A program made the translations under genes and the position numbers. From Exophiala sp. HKRS030 (Eukaryota; Ascomycota; Eurotiomycetes; Chaetothyriales; Herpotrichiellaceae), in contig JAHWDD010000005.1 in NCBI GenBank assembly GCA_023897205.1, positions 3,844,001-3,908,000 on the forward strand: a stretch of 64,000 nt of DNA. Direction: 5' to 3'. Below are positions 10,925 through 25,307 of the stretch, piece after piece; positions within the stretch are counted from its first letter, which is position 1; every line of letters starts with the position of its first letter. Under the pieces are notes generated by a model. The model saw nothing but the letters and a program-made list of their open reading frames with translations, did no database searches and was not told where the DNA came from.

Positions 10925-13900
10925 TTTGAATGGTAGGCAGGTGCGGCCCTGTTGGAGAGGATGCTAACAGGAAAGATACAGGATAAACTCAACGATGCTG
11001 CATTCCCAGAGTGCTCACGCGATTCTACCATTCGATATGATGCGTTCCCAATTTTCCAGATATACACTTCTCAGCGCAATGGATGGGGTGGACGGCAAGC
11101 AACTGCCCGAACTAGTAAGGTTGACAACAGCCGTTGCGGGAGCAACCATGCGCCAAGATGTGATGTCACCATGGAGGAAACCAATTAGTGATGAAAACAT
11201 CACAATTCATTAGTCCCCAATATTTGATTTTGCAATGTGAGGGAGAGAGTTTGCATGAACTACAATGCATCACCTCAAGTATCGGCTCCAGTGCCATCCC
11301 GGTATGTATTGGCCGATTATTCCCAAGGACGATGGCAGAGCACGGAGATATTTGTAGTCACGTGACAATGATGCAATGTCCCACACAACTGATTTCTGTC
11401 GCCATCATCGTTGTTGATGGACATGGTAACACTACCCGGCCACGCTCAAAAGATGCCCTTGACTCAATAGCTTCGTGGGCGTTGTCTTGTCAACTGGTAG
11501 ATGTCGTGTGTTGGTAGTGCTTACGCACAACACGAAAGGCTGTCATGAAATACCGCCGAGCTGATCAAGTCTACCTATGCAGCCACACGACTGAATGCCT
11601 TTGCCCATGAGGTTAGTGATGGGAGTTCTGACACTCTGAGTTTCTGCAACCGGCGCAAAAGAGATACCAATATCGTATATTCTTGTGCTGGCATACCGGA
11701 TTCAGCCAGGCGTCTCATGGTGGATGTCAACTTCTCCAGCTATGCACCTACGGACTTGTAGGTGACTTGAGTGCCGAGGTACCGTTCCTCCAGATCAAAA
11801 TGCTTTGGACTGGATCTGATAAGGAATACTCGAGGTGTGCCGCAAGCATCTCAGCCCGACATCGCTTTCGGCCAGACTCGTCTGGACAGGGCCCAGGTGT
11901 CGAATGCAGTCGTCGCAGTCACTACAGTCTACGCGCAAGATGCTAGCACAGCTGAAACTAAGGTGATCCCATTTGGAAATGATCTTCGCGTAAGGTCCTG
12001 TGCTTCGCCTAAACAAGACGGAAGTACTATCGTTTGGATTGGATTTCACGTAATTCTGAAAGACGAAAGCGTAAGTGATAGGCATCACATTGAGCCTCAA
12101 GCTGAGTAACGACGTGCTTTGGCTGGTCTATGTTTCAGGACCGGAGGGTCCCGTGTGGAAATGCAACTCCGCAACCTTGTAGCGCAAAATTCGCTCAGAA
12201 TGAAAGCTCTTGGAAGGCATAGGCCTGAAGGCAACCACTTCGATAAACTTCACTCGATAGTCTGTCACTTCGTTCATTAGCACGCCGTTTGGAGGATCTC
12301 AACATCGTCCTTCGCACGTTTCTGGCAATGCCATAGAGGATCCACGCTAAGCACGGTCGAGACCTGCGTCTTCGACGGGTAAAACGGCTGCGTACACATT
12401 CAACGGTTTTGATCCCAGGCTATGATAATACTATTTGACTACTGCGTTGAGGTGGGAGTGGTCACATCCGAAGTTTTGAGACTCTTGCCGTAGCTGTTTA
12501 GTGCCCGGCCCGCCATTAAAGTTGGACAAAAGAAGTAGTCGCTATTTGGCCATTGATGCCCGAACGGGTCTCGCCGTAGTCAAGATACGTTTTCTGACGC
12601 TTCCAGGTGCCAACGATGACTCCCTTGTTGCAATCAGCTTTGACCATAATGACTCGATATTCGAGTTGGCATGGCAGGTGGACCTAGATGAATGCTTGGG
12701 GCTCGTGCATGACTATTACGTCGCTCGCCGCCGACCGTCACTTGTAAGTTCCCATTGTGGATTGCCGAGTAGACATAAACTGAATTAGCCTCGTCGAAAG
12801 CCGGCCTTGCTCTTGGATGCTGCTGGTGTGGTGATGATATTAGCGGTGATCGACATAGTACGAGAGTGAGATGCACATTGAATAGTCTCGTAGCGCTTCT
12901 TATTGCGTCCATGTAGAACAAGTCTGGACTAGAGATGTGATCTGTGAGTAATCTCGAAGAACGCTAGTCAAGGACATAGGGGCCAGGAGGTGATATTCAG
13001 GATGTGGATTCCCTGAACATTTGGACTTTTCGAAGACCTCCAAGGCGGCCAACGGCTCATCTTGACTTGACAGTGGCTGCGACAACTTGCTCTCGAGAAC
13101 AGGTACATGTGCAAGAAGTATGGTCGTGGCCGGAATGGCATCCGCGGTATGTGCCCCAATCTCACCGACACTAGCACGTAGAGGAGAGCTCTTTTCACCC
13201 TTTGTAATGCCATATTTTGAATAAGAAGCCCTTGCGTTGCTCCGAGGAGACATTTGCTGTGGAGGTCGAGTGTACCGGAACTTGACCCCCGATGTGGAAA
13301 GGAAGGATACAGGGTATGAGGATTTGACGCACACAACGCACGGATGGCTGAGCCTGGGATGTGCTGATTTATTACTTGAATCGACTTCGTGTTGGAGTGT
13401 TGGCGCGATAGAAAAGTTCACCGTTGATACTCGGATGTAGATCCGAGCATTTGACCGTCCAGACCGCTTTATGCACCGAAGCCCGACAGATGTGTCCAAA
13501 CCTTCCCGAGTCTGACTGTTTTTGCATCGAAGTCATGGAGACCAGTCAGTCTCGAGAGTTCCATATACCATGCATTCTTTATACTCATGGATGCGATAAT
13601 CGAATACACGGCCCATATGCCCGTGATAACTGTGAGACTCGTGTGGGCAAGGATGCAAAGGCAAGGACCATCTGCTTTGAAGCTGACGTACATACGAGTT
13701 GACATGAAGTAGCCGCTCCGCCATCAAGTTATTGAGATCACGCGTAACGTACAAGCGGTCGGCAGTCATGAATCTTGCCTGACAGCCTTACAGCCGACTT
13801 CATGCCAGACCTCGTGAACTAACCAGATGCAGAGTAAGCGATTTATCTGCTCGTCGACTCTGATACAAAGTATCTACTTCCTGTCAGACTTCGTGCGACA

Positions 13901-15900
13901 GACAGGAGGTTCTGAAGAATCAATGTTCTGTCGACTGTAATGGCTTTTGCAAGTTGATGCAGTATCAGAGTATCTCGGATAGTGGTGGCAACGAGGATTG
14001 GTGGGGTTGCAGGATCACGCACCGGCATCTTACGGGGATCATTACCTAAATGATGCCACAATTTCCATCTGGGTCAGTTCGAAACATTGAACAATCGAAG
14101 AGCTCGTTCCAGAAGATCGCGTGGAAATGGCCTAACTAGGGGCCTCACGTGGCGTGCATGGGCACCAGTGCTCTGAGGGTGATTCTGAAACACAGCCCTG
14201 CACGGAGGTCACATGCATATCTCGCTAGTGAGTCCAGAGGACCATGAGGGACGCTCCAAGGACAACAACAAACATGGAGCATGGATTTGCGTGGAGTAGT
14301 GGTGAATCCTGACGAAAAATCTGCAGATTGTCAAGGCGTGCTGCAGTGATTAGTGCTGCCGTCGATGGCACCGGGCGTGATCACCGGCGTGCCGTGCTCC
14401 TGACTCAACTGCAGCGAGATTGAAAGCTTGACCCAAAGTCCAAAAGCAATGCGGCCCTTGATAGACATGTCAGGGTACACTCTGCGTGTTGATTCCGCCC
14501 CTCAGGGTTGGGAGATCTTGTCAAGACTCAAGATTGAAGCAAGTGAAGCAGGAAGATCAATAGGATCGGCGCATGATCGACGAGTGGGGGCACACCTGGC
14601 GTGCATTTCCATGTGGAAGAAGATCGTGCCGTGGCCAAGATGCCACGGACGCCCAAGTTGTGCTGTGTTCATGGGTGGCAAAGCCGTGTACATGCGTACG
14701 CATCGCATTGTTACCAAACATCCAGGGTCTACCCTGATCTTGGTCGGAGAAGGTCTTGTTACCGATAGCCACTATGAGTCTCGACGGCCAGAAAAGAAAG
14801 TTACTTTCGGGCTTGATTTGTTGCACCTCTAGCACGCTCTAGGTACCACTTGGGTAGACATGATTCTCTGAGTCAGAAGTACTCGGAAGCCGGCCAGGGC
14901 CATACGATCACATGATATTGCCGTTGAGTGAAATATTCCATTGTCATTGTGGGATTGATCAACCGCCAAGACCAAAAGACGGAAGGAGCGATGCTCAGAA
15001 TAGAGAGTCTTCGTACTCGGTACCTACCTGAAGTACCGCGGGTACCTGTGTAAGACTACCCCCGCCTTCCTGAAATTAGCAGTTGGCTGTGGCAATGCCA
15101 GAGTTCGTGAAACGTGAAAGGAAGGCGCTTTGGATGAACAGCACGAGGCTTGGACACGTGGGCTTTGGACATTTTCGTCACGGTTGTGATTCGAGAGTAA
15201 TAGACGGCCAGAGGATGAAGGGCAAAGACATGAGAGGTCGTTGGTTAAGCGAAGTGCAGAGGTCCTGCCGAAGCAGTGGAGTGCCATTTCATTTCGCTTT
15301 CCACGTTTAAAGTTCGTCTGTTGCTGCACATGATCAAAGCGGTACGGAAGCGACAACAGAGGTTCGAGTTGCCCTTGGTCAATACGGTACCTATGTAGGT
15401 AGGTAGATAAGCAGTTAGATAGGTGAGAGGATGAAATACGGTGCCACGGTGCTTGATAAAAATTGGTACGAGCAAGTCGTGGGCAGTTTGGGGCAGGCAC
15501 TGGCAGGGTGCGGGCTAGATCGGTTATGATGCGAGCGTCCTGACTAGGGTGGCACGGGGAGCCATGGGCACCGTGGGCAGTGAGCAGTGAGCAGTGAGCA
15601 CTCGAGTCTCGCAACCAGTGGGAAATGACGAGGATGACGCCGGCGTCGATCAAACTTTGCATCTCGCCATGTGCAGCACGATCGACAGGCCAAGGGGCTG
15701 TGGCTGACCTCCGCTTCCAACGGGTCTGGCCTATTGAGGCTAGGCTCTCGTGGCTTTGGCACTCTTTTCAGTCCAGGCCGGAATTGTACGTGACCTGCCG
15801 AATATGCTGATCGAGTATCCTGACGTGCCTGACCTACAGGCTACCTGGCCGGGTAGATGGCACTCGATCGCATTTACATTTGACGCTTTTCCGACCTAAC
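10925..15900. other. Gene-poor region, no convincing gene
   Basis: About 5 kb of ordinary-composition DNA. The longest open frames (for example 12900-13499 minus and 14428-14832 plus) show no recognisable domain, no consistent splice signals and no codon pattern clearly better than chance. A GTGAGCA triplicate lies at 15578-15600. Old gene relics or non-coding RNAs cannot be excluded from sequence alone. Confidence 0.4.
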
Positions 15901-17800
15901 GTGCCTGCCATATGAATCCACCGTATATTGGAGGATGTTCTTCGATGATCGCTGGGATGCCGTTGGCTTACGGTTTTGTTCGCCAGACACGGTACCAGGA
16001 TCATGGCTTTTGACAAGCGAGACAGTCAGTCCTCTGTCCACGATGACTTAAGCGAGTGAACAATAAAGGGCCAAGATAATCTCCGAGCCCAGTTGATTGG
16101 AGTTACAGAAGTGACAAGGGCGTGCGAGTGTGTGCGAGTGCAAAAGCCTTTTAAGCGAGTTGTGGAAGACTAGTGAGACCAATGAGGATAATCATCAGTA
16201 GTCGAATGCTAACCAGTTAGTAACCACTCTAAGTTGGAGCTATCACAAACTACCGAGTGCCTACCACGCCTAATCAGTACTCTAATGCCAGGACAAGTAC
16301 CTACTAGGTACGGAGTACAGTAAGTACCTAATACCTAATGCCCAATACCTAATACCTATCAGCTCGTTGGTACAAAGTAGTTGGGTACCTGGGTAATTAC
16401 GATAAAGTAATATAGGTCTCAACACTTGAAAAGAACTTCAGCAGCTTTCCCGTCCAGTATTGATAGGTGGTTGGTCAACGCCAACAGTCTTTGTGTCGAT
16501 CCCTGATTCTGACCGAGCCAAGTCCTCCTGAGGAAGAACGAAGCAACCTTATCGCTCATGTAGGAGTCCCACGGAGGACCTAGGTACCACCTATCCCCTC
16601 CAGAGATACATATGAGGTACTTTACGAAGCACCCAAGTAGCTAGTATGGAGCACGTACCTAAAGTTACAGTACAGTGCCTGGCCTACGGGGTTGACCGCC
16701 CAAACTTCGGTATCATTTGCGGTGGTTGTGGCCTAGCATCCACGTTCTCCCCTTCCCCACCACGGTTGCACCTGCTTTCTGAGTACCGATTTAGGTAAAT
16801 GAGAAAGCTTGGTAAAATCCCACCAGGAACGGAGTACCCAGTCGCAGTCACTACGAGGTATGTACTCCGTAGATGTTGACTTGTGAGTCGTGACATTGTG
16901 AGTTTCTCCTTGGTGTGCCATGAAAACCGAGATTCATGACCACATTCAAGGTTACGAAACAATTGGATATCTCCCAAGCATGTCGGACAGCGGCCTGGCA
17001 AGAATAGCAACCTGGATTCGGCTCGGGATTCTTGATTCGATATCTACCTAGGTAGCCATGTATCGTACGTACGGAGTATATCGAGACGAGCAGGGTGTGG
17101 GCCCTCGGACTCAGCAGATACCTGGTATCAAGACAAACCGCCCAGAAGTGGGCACTTGGTTCAGTTAGGTGGGCAGGGTAGTCTAGGTGGTAGTCATGGC
17201 AGTCTACAATAAGTCAATATTAAAGACTGAGGGTGGCCCAGGCGTGAATTCAGGCTGGGAGATTCAGTGGCAGCAGCAATCAGAGAGTGACTGCCAGGTA
17301 CATACTGTACAGTAAGTACCACAGTACCACGTACAGATGCCTAGTTGACTAGCTACGGAGCACCTAGCGGAGTCGTTAGTTGCTGTGGTTAGTTGGTTAA
17401 CCGTGTTAACTAGTTAGTGAGCGTCGCTTAGCTCAGCGTTAGCTCAACCAAGAGCAAGCAGGGGTGACCAGGGGGGCCACTGACCAGGGCTAGGGGTGAC
17501 CAGGGCCCCTAGCCAGCAATCCGTGCTTCCATTCAGGGTCCCCACGATTGCCGCTTAAATGCTGATCGCTTCGGCAGGCGTGTTGGCTCAAACTCTAGCG
17601 CTCGGAGCTTAACAGAGACCTGACCTCAGAGGCCAGGGTGCCAGGGTGCCAGGGAAGCTCAGAAAGAGGCCTACGGAGGACACACAGGTTCACAGAGCCT
17701 GTTGACACACACATACTCCGTACACGCGCACCAATTTCTTCCAGAGCCTTCCAAACAAAGTAAAGACTCAATAATCATCGACGACGAGAGAATCACTGAG
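15901..17800. other. Intergenic DNA rich in TACCTAGGTA/TACTCCGTA words
   Basis: No gene is seen. The stretch holds many copies of short palindromic words: GTACGGAGTAC at 16308-16318, TACTCCGTAG at 16862, CTACCTAGGTAG near 17044, TACTCCGTAC at 17714-17723, and a TACCTAATACCTA cluster near 16320-16370. Confidence 0.5.
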
Positions 17801-20307
17801 CACTGAGCACTGAGGACCAAAGTGTCAAACACTCACGGTTCCTGCAGATTCGGTCGATCAATGCTCACGTCATTCGTCATTCCCATCCATCACTGTAATT
17901 TCTCCCGCTCCCTTGCAGTCATCGTTCCTCCGTTGAGCCTTGTCGTTTCAAACAACCGTCGGCTCTACATTCTATCCTTACGTACACCGACACTCAAGTG
18001 TGTGTCCTAGACTCCCAGTCGCCGACCAGTGTCCACTGTCCACATCATCTAACTTCTTCCATGGCGTCCAAGGTTCTGCCTTCTGCCCCATGGCATTTGG
18101 CGGATCTGCCAATTCCCTACCTGGTTCTGCGGCCTTGGGCCATTCTCTCCCCCGACTCGCCCACCAGTGCCACCACAACAATCCCGAAGCCGATGCCAGA
18201 AGCCAGATAGATGGTCCTGCCAGGTCAAGCCCACCCGGCGGTTTCGGAGTCGCAGCGTAGTTTGTTGTTCGACGGGTTTTGAACCTCGTCGGCTATACCA
18301 GCATCATTTGAGCTGATGCCTCTGATGTTACCTATCCAAGCTTGGTGCGTGTTTCTTAGTCGAGATCACCTAGCGAGGACAATGACGACCCTTAAATCAA
18401 TCGGGACCTCGGTCAGGGCTGCCGACGATACAAGTACCATTGGCTCATCCTTCGCAATGTCACCAAGCAGCAATGGAGATGGCAAGGAATCACCATCCTC
18501 GCGACTTGCTTGCATTTCCTTTCCAGTGCCCAGGAGAAATCCAAAGCCAAGGGTAACGAGGGTATTTCCAATTACGGTTTCTTGAAACATTGGCTTCAGC
18601 TGGGACCGACTGGCACCGACTGGGACTACCGTGGCATACCCACCGACCAAGGTCATTTTACGTCTAATCCAGCCAACCACGGCCTATTCCGGCCCTGTCA
18701 CGTCAGTCCGTCCGCACATCCCTCGCTTACAATTTGCTGCATCCGCCTCATCTGTCTCTGTGTGTACTGTATTTGTTCTTACCAGGCACTTACAACCTTG
18801 GAACGTACGACCTACCTCCGTACAAGCATGAGGTAACGCGCAAGGCGCACGCCCATGGCTAGGCTAGCACCTAGCTGCTCACCCACGGGCCATGGAGCAG
18901 AGACCCATCCCATGCGCTGTCGCCCTACACCACCGCAAACACGGAACCCACGCTTCCATGAATTACGGGTGTCCACCATCCATCCACCTTCTAGTGTCCA
19001 CGGAGTACGGCCAGCGTCTCTGCATTCGTCCTTGATTCCTTGGTCCCTTGACCGAGCACACCTGCTCTTCCGTCGATTCTGCTACGCTCTGGCCCGCCTT
19101 CGCCGAGCCCCAATCTGACTATCTGCTCCTGCTCTGTGCCCGCTCAGAATCAGAAAAGATCCTGTGCCTTTTACCAGTTGCTACGGCCGCTGCTGCGTCG
19201 TCGTTGAGGATTTTCGGATAGTGGCCAAAAGACTCCCAAGTTTGATGGCCTGGTTCGAAATTCCATCCAAGTAAGCACAAACCCATCTCCAAGGAAGCAC
19301 GCCCTCTTAAATTCTGGATTCTGAGCACCAAGAACCAGTCACCACTCACCAGTCCAACGACCAGTGCACAACGTTTGAGGAACGGAATCATTTGGCTTCC
19401 ATTTGTTGGGCGGCCGAACTAGCTCTTCAAGCTACCGCACAGCCAACGGGCGGATGGTACCTTTAAACTCATCTTCCGCCCACATTTGATCATCACCAAG
19501 CCTGTATTGTGCCATTCGCGTCGGATGCCCAACGAACCCACATCCAGCTCTCTGCTCACCACCTGTTCGGTGCTCATGCTCGTAAACCATCGCGATTTAA
19601 GCGGCTGGTCTGCCGATGCAAGCCCTTCCTCGACGATCTTGACCTGGATAGCCCTCGGTTGGAACTCGTTCCTTCTCCATACCGGTAGTCTCCGCTGGGG
19701 CCCGGCTTGCCTCGAGAACTAGTACCTACAAGTCGACCGTCACTCTGCTGTCAACCGCAAACACTCAAGTCTAATCCCTTCTCTCCCACTGCAACGTCAC
19801 GACTCTATGATCCCGAGTTTTGCGAAGGCTCCTGAACTGGGTTTAGCCCAGCGCTTCTCACTCTACCCTCGCTAGCACTCCTTTAAAGCACAACATTCTC
19901 CGCCCCACCTCGACTCTCTTTCTCTACATATTGGCCAGACCCCTCGTACCCGACCGGTAGAGATATCTGTACTCAAATTGCCAACACAATCTTGATTTCT
20001 CTGCTGACATACCACACCGATCGATCCGAGACTTCCATCTTATACAATCGCTGCGCCATAACGATCGGACGGACACCTTGCCTGGCTAGTCAGAATACAT
20101 CTCGGGCATGATACATTCACTTGAATGATCACGAATCAGCGGCTCCTCGATAATCACACTTTTGGCCGGAATAATACATGTCGTTAGAACACTCGGTCTA
20201 TATTTTGTTGATTCATGGCACTCTCTCTCATGATGACATATGATCTTTCGAGTCGCAATTATCCCTCGTTTACATCATCTAATCACCCACTACTTGCAAC
20301 TGACAGC
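17801..20307. promoter_or_regulatory. Probable long promoter and 5' leader of the C2H2 regulator
   Basis: About 2.5 kb of pyrimidine-rich plus-strand sequence precedes the C2H2 gene without a convincing gene of its own. Long leaders are usual for fungal developmental regulators; the transcription start cannot be placed from sequence. Confidence 0.35.
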
Positions 20308-21227
20308 ATGGCACAATCAAACGGCTCACGACCTTCATTACCATCAATTTCGAGTCTGATTGAAGCGGTGACCGAACAGTCAGAAAAGAGTAGGTCGTTT
20401 GTTCTTCGAATTCCATCATCAGGGAGCTAATCTTGACCATGACAGATTCCACGACTCTGTTTGATATTCCTCGAAGGATATCCAACGGCTCTCAAGGCCA
20501 TGCCACAAGTTCGGATCCGTCCATTGTAGCAGAAAGTCCTCGACACCTACCTCCACCAACGCCAGAACTGCCCCCAGCGTCAAGCTTTGACTTTGCCCGA
20601 CCATCACCGACACAAACATCTGCTCCTGGATCCAGTGGCCGCGCTAGCCACTATTCCGCCGGCACGACGAGTACGAATCCTGAATATTATGCACAACGAC
20701 CACCCACCACATATGTCTCGTATTCGGAAGGTGCTTCAACATACCCATCAATCGGTGGGACAACTCGCTTTCCATCAACACCACCTGCTCCTCGGCCACA
20801 TTCATTATTGAGAGAGCCGGCGGCTTTGGTGGCCCCGTCAATATCACAGCCTGAAAATAAAGGCGAGAACCTGACATACCGGGGATTGGTCAATCAAAGA
20901 CCATTACCAACGAATTTCCCACCAGCTTTACCACCTATGGATGTGCCAATGGCACCGACGTGGCAACACCACCATTATTATCCACCGGCAAATCCGCCAA
21001 ACTATCCGCAAGCTCAAGAAAGATATGCTTGCAGCACCTGCAATAAACACTTTTCACGACCGAGCTCACTCAAGATCCATACGCATTCGCACACGGGAGA
21101 GAAACCATTCAAATGTAACCACGAAGGATGTGGAAAGTATTTTAGCGTCAGAAGCAACATGAAGAGACACGAAAAGGGGTGCCATGGAGGGTCCCCATCA
21201 TCCGAAGCAGGGACCAGCCCTGAATAG
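20308..21227 (+). CDS. C2H2 zinc-finger transcription factor (MtfA-like)
   Basis: Predicted 287 residues from exons 20308-20389 and 20446-21227; the 56-nt intron has a GCTAATC branch point. The short N-terminal motif LPSISSLIEAV precedes a long Pro/Ser/Thr-rich region. Two C-terminal zinc fingers are intact: CSTCNKHFSRPSSLKIH and CNHEGCGKYFSVRSNMKRH, joined by the TGEKPF linker. This arrangement (two fingers at the C-terminus, SRPSSL and SVRSNMKRHE helices) matches what I recall of Aspergillus MtfA, a regulator of development and secondary metabolism; the orthology is inferred. An in-frame ATG at 20215 would add 31 residues; 20308 is preferred because the conserved motif follows it closely. 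Confidence 0.82.
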
Positions 21228-24200
21228 AGGGTCCAGTGTTAGGATCAACATTACTTGTCTATTTGCTGAGAAGACAGGCAGGATCTTCACGGTCATGAGT
21301 ACCGGTCGATCCGCTCTCGACCCATGTATGGTCGAGCCAGGCCCATTTTGGGATGAGAGATGGCATTGCTTCAGGCTTCGAAGAGCCTTGAATCTCGCCC
21401 ATTATATGATAAAAAACTCGTGGAGAGTGGCCTATGCTGCTCACAGTCCGAGGATCTACACGCTCTGAATCTGTGTCGGCTTAATTGAAGATGCTAGCGG
21501 GCCAGATATCCATTGAGACATGGAGTGGAGCTGTTGTCCAAGTTTCAATTGTGAAGCAGGGATGAGTCATTTTGGAATTGCATTGAAAGCGCGGTGTTTC
21601 TCTACATGACGGGTTTTATGTCTACAATCCGGCGAGCATCATGAAATGGTGAGGACAAACAGAGAGTTACGAGCAAGCGAATGGGTTTAATGAAGAGCTT
21701 GGATATGGCGCATACAGGAAAACGGTGCAAAGTAAATATGTATAATACCCAGCAGAGCAGAACCAGTCTGCCAACCAAAACATGGTTCATTCTTCCTCCA
21801 AGGACATCTTGCCACACAAACATACAGTAGGATGAAGGTGGCATGACAGGGTCCCAAGTTGGGGAGGCTCCATGATCTGCCAAAGGAGATTGCGACATTT
21901 CGATAGTCAGTTGCCACGTGCTGCAGGATGGTTCCAGGAGTTTGGGACGAGTGGACACACAGGTACGACACGCTACAGGGCTACTCAGGTTACAGGGCAT
22001 TAGAATCTGACGGGGAGGAATGGTGAAGAGAGGACGTTCTTCCTCGAGTGCGAGTGAGAGAAGTCAGGATGTGTTCTCCCCTATCGGATGACTGACCAAT
22101 CGCAAGGATGATAAACGAGCTCCACCGTCGTGGATGGAACTAAACGAGTCTAAAACCTTCCCGACTTGTTCTCAATCCCAAAACTTCGGAAGCCACCGCG
22201 TCTCCCAATTTGTGGAAACCCACAGTGACCCCTTGTAAGTTCGCATGTCCTATTGCTTTTGACACCGACAAGCTTGGAAGCTACACCGTTGCACGGCTCT
22301 TCTAGTGCTCTTTTATTCAGCCGTCCCATCGATTCTGCTTTTCCCTCACGCACTACTTGCTTTTTCCCACTTTTCCACGTGGTGGTTCATTCCCCCCTGG
22401 GAGCCCTGGCGGAATGTCCGGACGCCCCGAAAAATGCCACGTGGGCGACCAAGTCTAGAGTTTTTTTCTAGCGAGGATTGGCGCAAGCCACTGTGATGTT
22501 TTTAGCCTTTTGACCCATTCTGCACGCCAGTGGACAGAGTAGGATATTCGCCTCTTACTACAGAGCACTACCAGGCGCCAGTTTCCCATTCGACTAGAAC
22601 CCTATTCAATAACCTGCGGAGCCTAACTCAGCATCCCGTACACTATCGCCAATTTAACATATGCAATAGCGACTCGTAACAAGGTTTGACTGTGGAACCT
22701 CTACACCACCGATGTCATTGCGTCCGAGCCGCTGTCCTCCGTCGTTCCCTTGCTGCAAGCGGCCTTGGCCAGTGATGTCCACTATCCACTGCACACTGTC
22801 CACTATTCAACATGGTAACCCTGCAGTCAATTCGTTTGGTGAACCACCGTAACGGAGCCGGGCGGCTTAGATGGATTTTCGAAGGACATTAAATCATTCC
22901 AGCAACAGCAATGCAAATGCAAGTGAATTCTCCGACGGACAACTGCCGGAGACTCTGTTCCGCCGAGGCCGCGCATCCCCGCTGGTCCTTCCTAAACAAC
23001 CTCGTCACCCGAGTCATGGAGCCGCGTTTTAGGCTTGGGTCGTTACTTCTAGGCAGGAAGGCTCTTGCTTAATTCGGAGCGAGTCCTAATGAGGCAGGAA
23101 CCCTCTGAAGCTTGAGGATATACCAAAGTCGGTTTCGAGACGACAAACTCGGACCTCTGACTTCAAGGGCAACCAACTCAAAACTCTACAACCAATACCT
23201 ACTGCCTAATCAAGGCTACTACAGGCAGCCTCAAAGTCATCCGAACATTACCTTCAGTTCATTCAAATCTACCTATCCACTCAGGCAGGTTGGGTCAGTC
23301 AAAGCTGCTAAAAGGCAAATTTTCACTGCATAGCCTTTCGCCTTTGACGCACAACTTGGCCGGAAGCAAACCTTCAAACTATCAACATGCATGTAGCCAA
23401 TACATGACCGTCATCTCCGAGCGTCAGGTTTGACAGCTTGGAAACCACATGTAGTATATCCGCTATGTCGTCTAACCCCCAAAGAGGTATTCGCACGGAT
23501 CTTGTTCTCGGATGTCCCACACTTGTCCGAGCGTAAATCCAACGCCGCAAATCATCACCTCGCGATTGCTGGCTATGATCCATGAATGTGTTACACCGAC
23601 AAGTACAGGTTTCCGAGGCGTATGCACCTGTTGGGTATGACCACGTATTAAGGTCTACTCGTGGCCTTAGTCTGGAGATAAACACACGTGACAAATAAGG
23701 TATGTCTTACTGGACACTTCGATATGTTCAAACGTCTGCAAGGCTGCGACAGCCGGGTGGGTACCATGATGACGAGAACATCAATGCCCCCTGGCACACA
23801 AGGCTGGACGAATGTGTACAGGTCTCATGACCTCCTGCATTATGACAAGTGTTTTCGAGTTCTTGGAGGCACACGTGAGATTGCTGAAATGCGGTAGGTC
23901 AAAGGTATGTTGACAGTTGCAAATATCGACTCAAGTATACCCTTTAAGGTCTTCCTTGTTAGGTGCGAGAGTGGACCATCATGTTTTGCTGATCTAAATC
24001 CTATCGATCTTGCTAGACATGAATGTCCGATGTATCCTGAGGCGTGTTACTCGACGACTTGATGGCAGGCGTGACGGTGACGGTGACGGTGACGGTGATG
24101 GCGAAGATGAATTATGAGGTGAAGATTATTCTCCGCAGCTATTATCATTTACCACATAACGTTCTCAGAAGTCTAAAAGGACCGCTTTTATCAGTGAAGG

Positions 24201-24582
24201 TCGAGAGAGACTTCACCTAATCCTCATTCACAGTGAAATTCTCCTGCCTCACCGGTTGGCCTTCATTAACACAGAACGGCCTGAACACCTCTTCTACTTC
24301 TCCCCAATCTAGGTCAGATCGATCTCCCACCGTCTACTATCGCCCACCATCCACAGACATAGGTACGATTGAAATCTACAGACTTAGGAAACCAATCCAG
24401 GTAAGATCCTCATCTACGACATCCTTCCCGAATCTTGCATAACAGCATTAAGAGCATATGCTGGTATGTTCATCATCTGTGCCGCTATTGACCCAAGACT
24501 CTGAAGGAAAAGTTGAAATATCCCGTCCGTTCCCCTCCGCGGCTCTAGTTAGACACCGATTGATTATCACAACATATCAGAT
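21228..24582. other. Gene-free intergenic region
   Basis: About 3.4 kb between the C2H2 gene and the first Myb-like gene. Open frames are short and without domains. A (GTGACG)n microsatellite lies at 24071-24099. The last 350 bp, pyrimidine-rich, probably include the leader of the next gene. Confidence 0.45.
24071..24099. repeat. (GTGACG)n microsatellite
   Basis: Four to five consecutive GTGACG hexamers, intergenic. Confidence 0.8.
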
Positions 24583-25307
24583 ATGCCACCCAAAACAGTC
24601 GTCAGCAATGATGCCTTCCTTGCGGCTTGCATCAAACATGCCAAAGAGAAAGTCGTCGTCAATTTCGAAAGTCTTGCTCGAGAACTCGGTATGAGCGTTG
24701 GTGGAGCAGCGTAAGTCATCTTTATGCCTAGCCAGTCTACGAAGAGACCTTCGTGCAGCTGACACTGAATGACAGGAACAAATTTCGTACCATCATAAAA
24801 CAGCTGGAGGAACAAGGTGCACCATGGGCAAACAAAGACTCTGATGTCGACAACGCTACTGTCTCCTCATCTCCCAGTGCAAAGGCCAAAGTGCCAGGCA
24901 AAACCAAGGCTGCCGGAAAGCGAAAGCGGAATGCTGAGGATGATGCCGTGGATAGCGCCGGCGACAGTGGTATCAAGGCAGAAGACCAATCCGATGGCGA
25001 ACCTCCAAAGAAGAAAGCCAAAGCAAGAACTACAAAAGCCAGGGGCAAGCCTACCCCTGCCGCTACAAATACGAGCAACCATGACAATACGCCAACCACC
25101 GCTGTTGCATCTACCACTAAGAGCGAGGACCTTGTTGAACTTCCCGATGGTGGCCAGGTCGCGCAGAAGGGTCGAAAAAGAGCTGCTCCCAAGGAAAAGG
25201 AACCGCCGTTCGCAGTCAAAACGGAAGAGGCCAAGGTCAAGGACGAAGAAGGCGACGCCTCTCGATGCCCACTAGCCGATTGCGATGCATCTGTCGGTGC
25301 AGAGTGA
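24583..25307 (+). CDS. Myb-like (Myb_DNA-bind_8 type) small nuclear protein, copy A
   Basis: Predicted 219 residues from exons 24583-24710 and 24776-25307 (65-nt intron, phase 2). Residues 8-55 form the helical domain (NDAFLAACIKHAKEKVVVNF, then LARELGMSVGGAANKFRTI), which resembles the fungal Myb_DNA-bind_8 family. The rest is a basic Lys/Arg/Ala-rich tail with nuclear-localisation-like runs (GKRKRN, PPKKKAKAR) and three psi-K-x-E motifs (IKAE, VKTE, VKDE), which fit the SUMO-attachment consensus. It is the first of three tandem same-strand paralogues. The biological role is unknown; DNA binding is inferred from the family. Confidence 0.8.

Noticed and set aside
12900..13499. 199-codon minus-strand frame as a gene
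   Set aside because: No domain, no supporting splice or start context, and composition like its surroundings.
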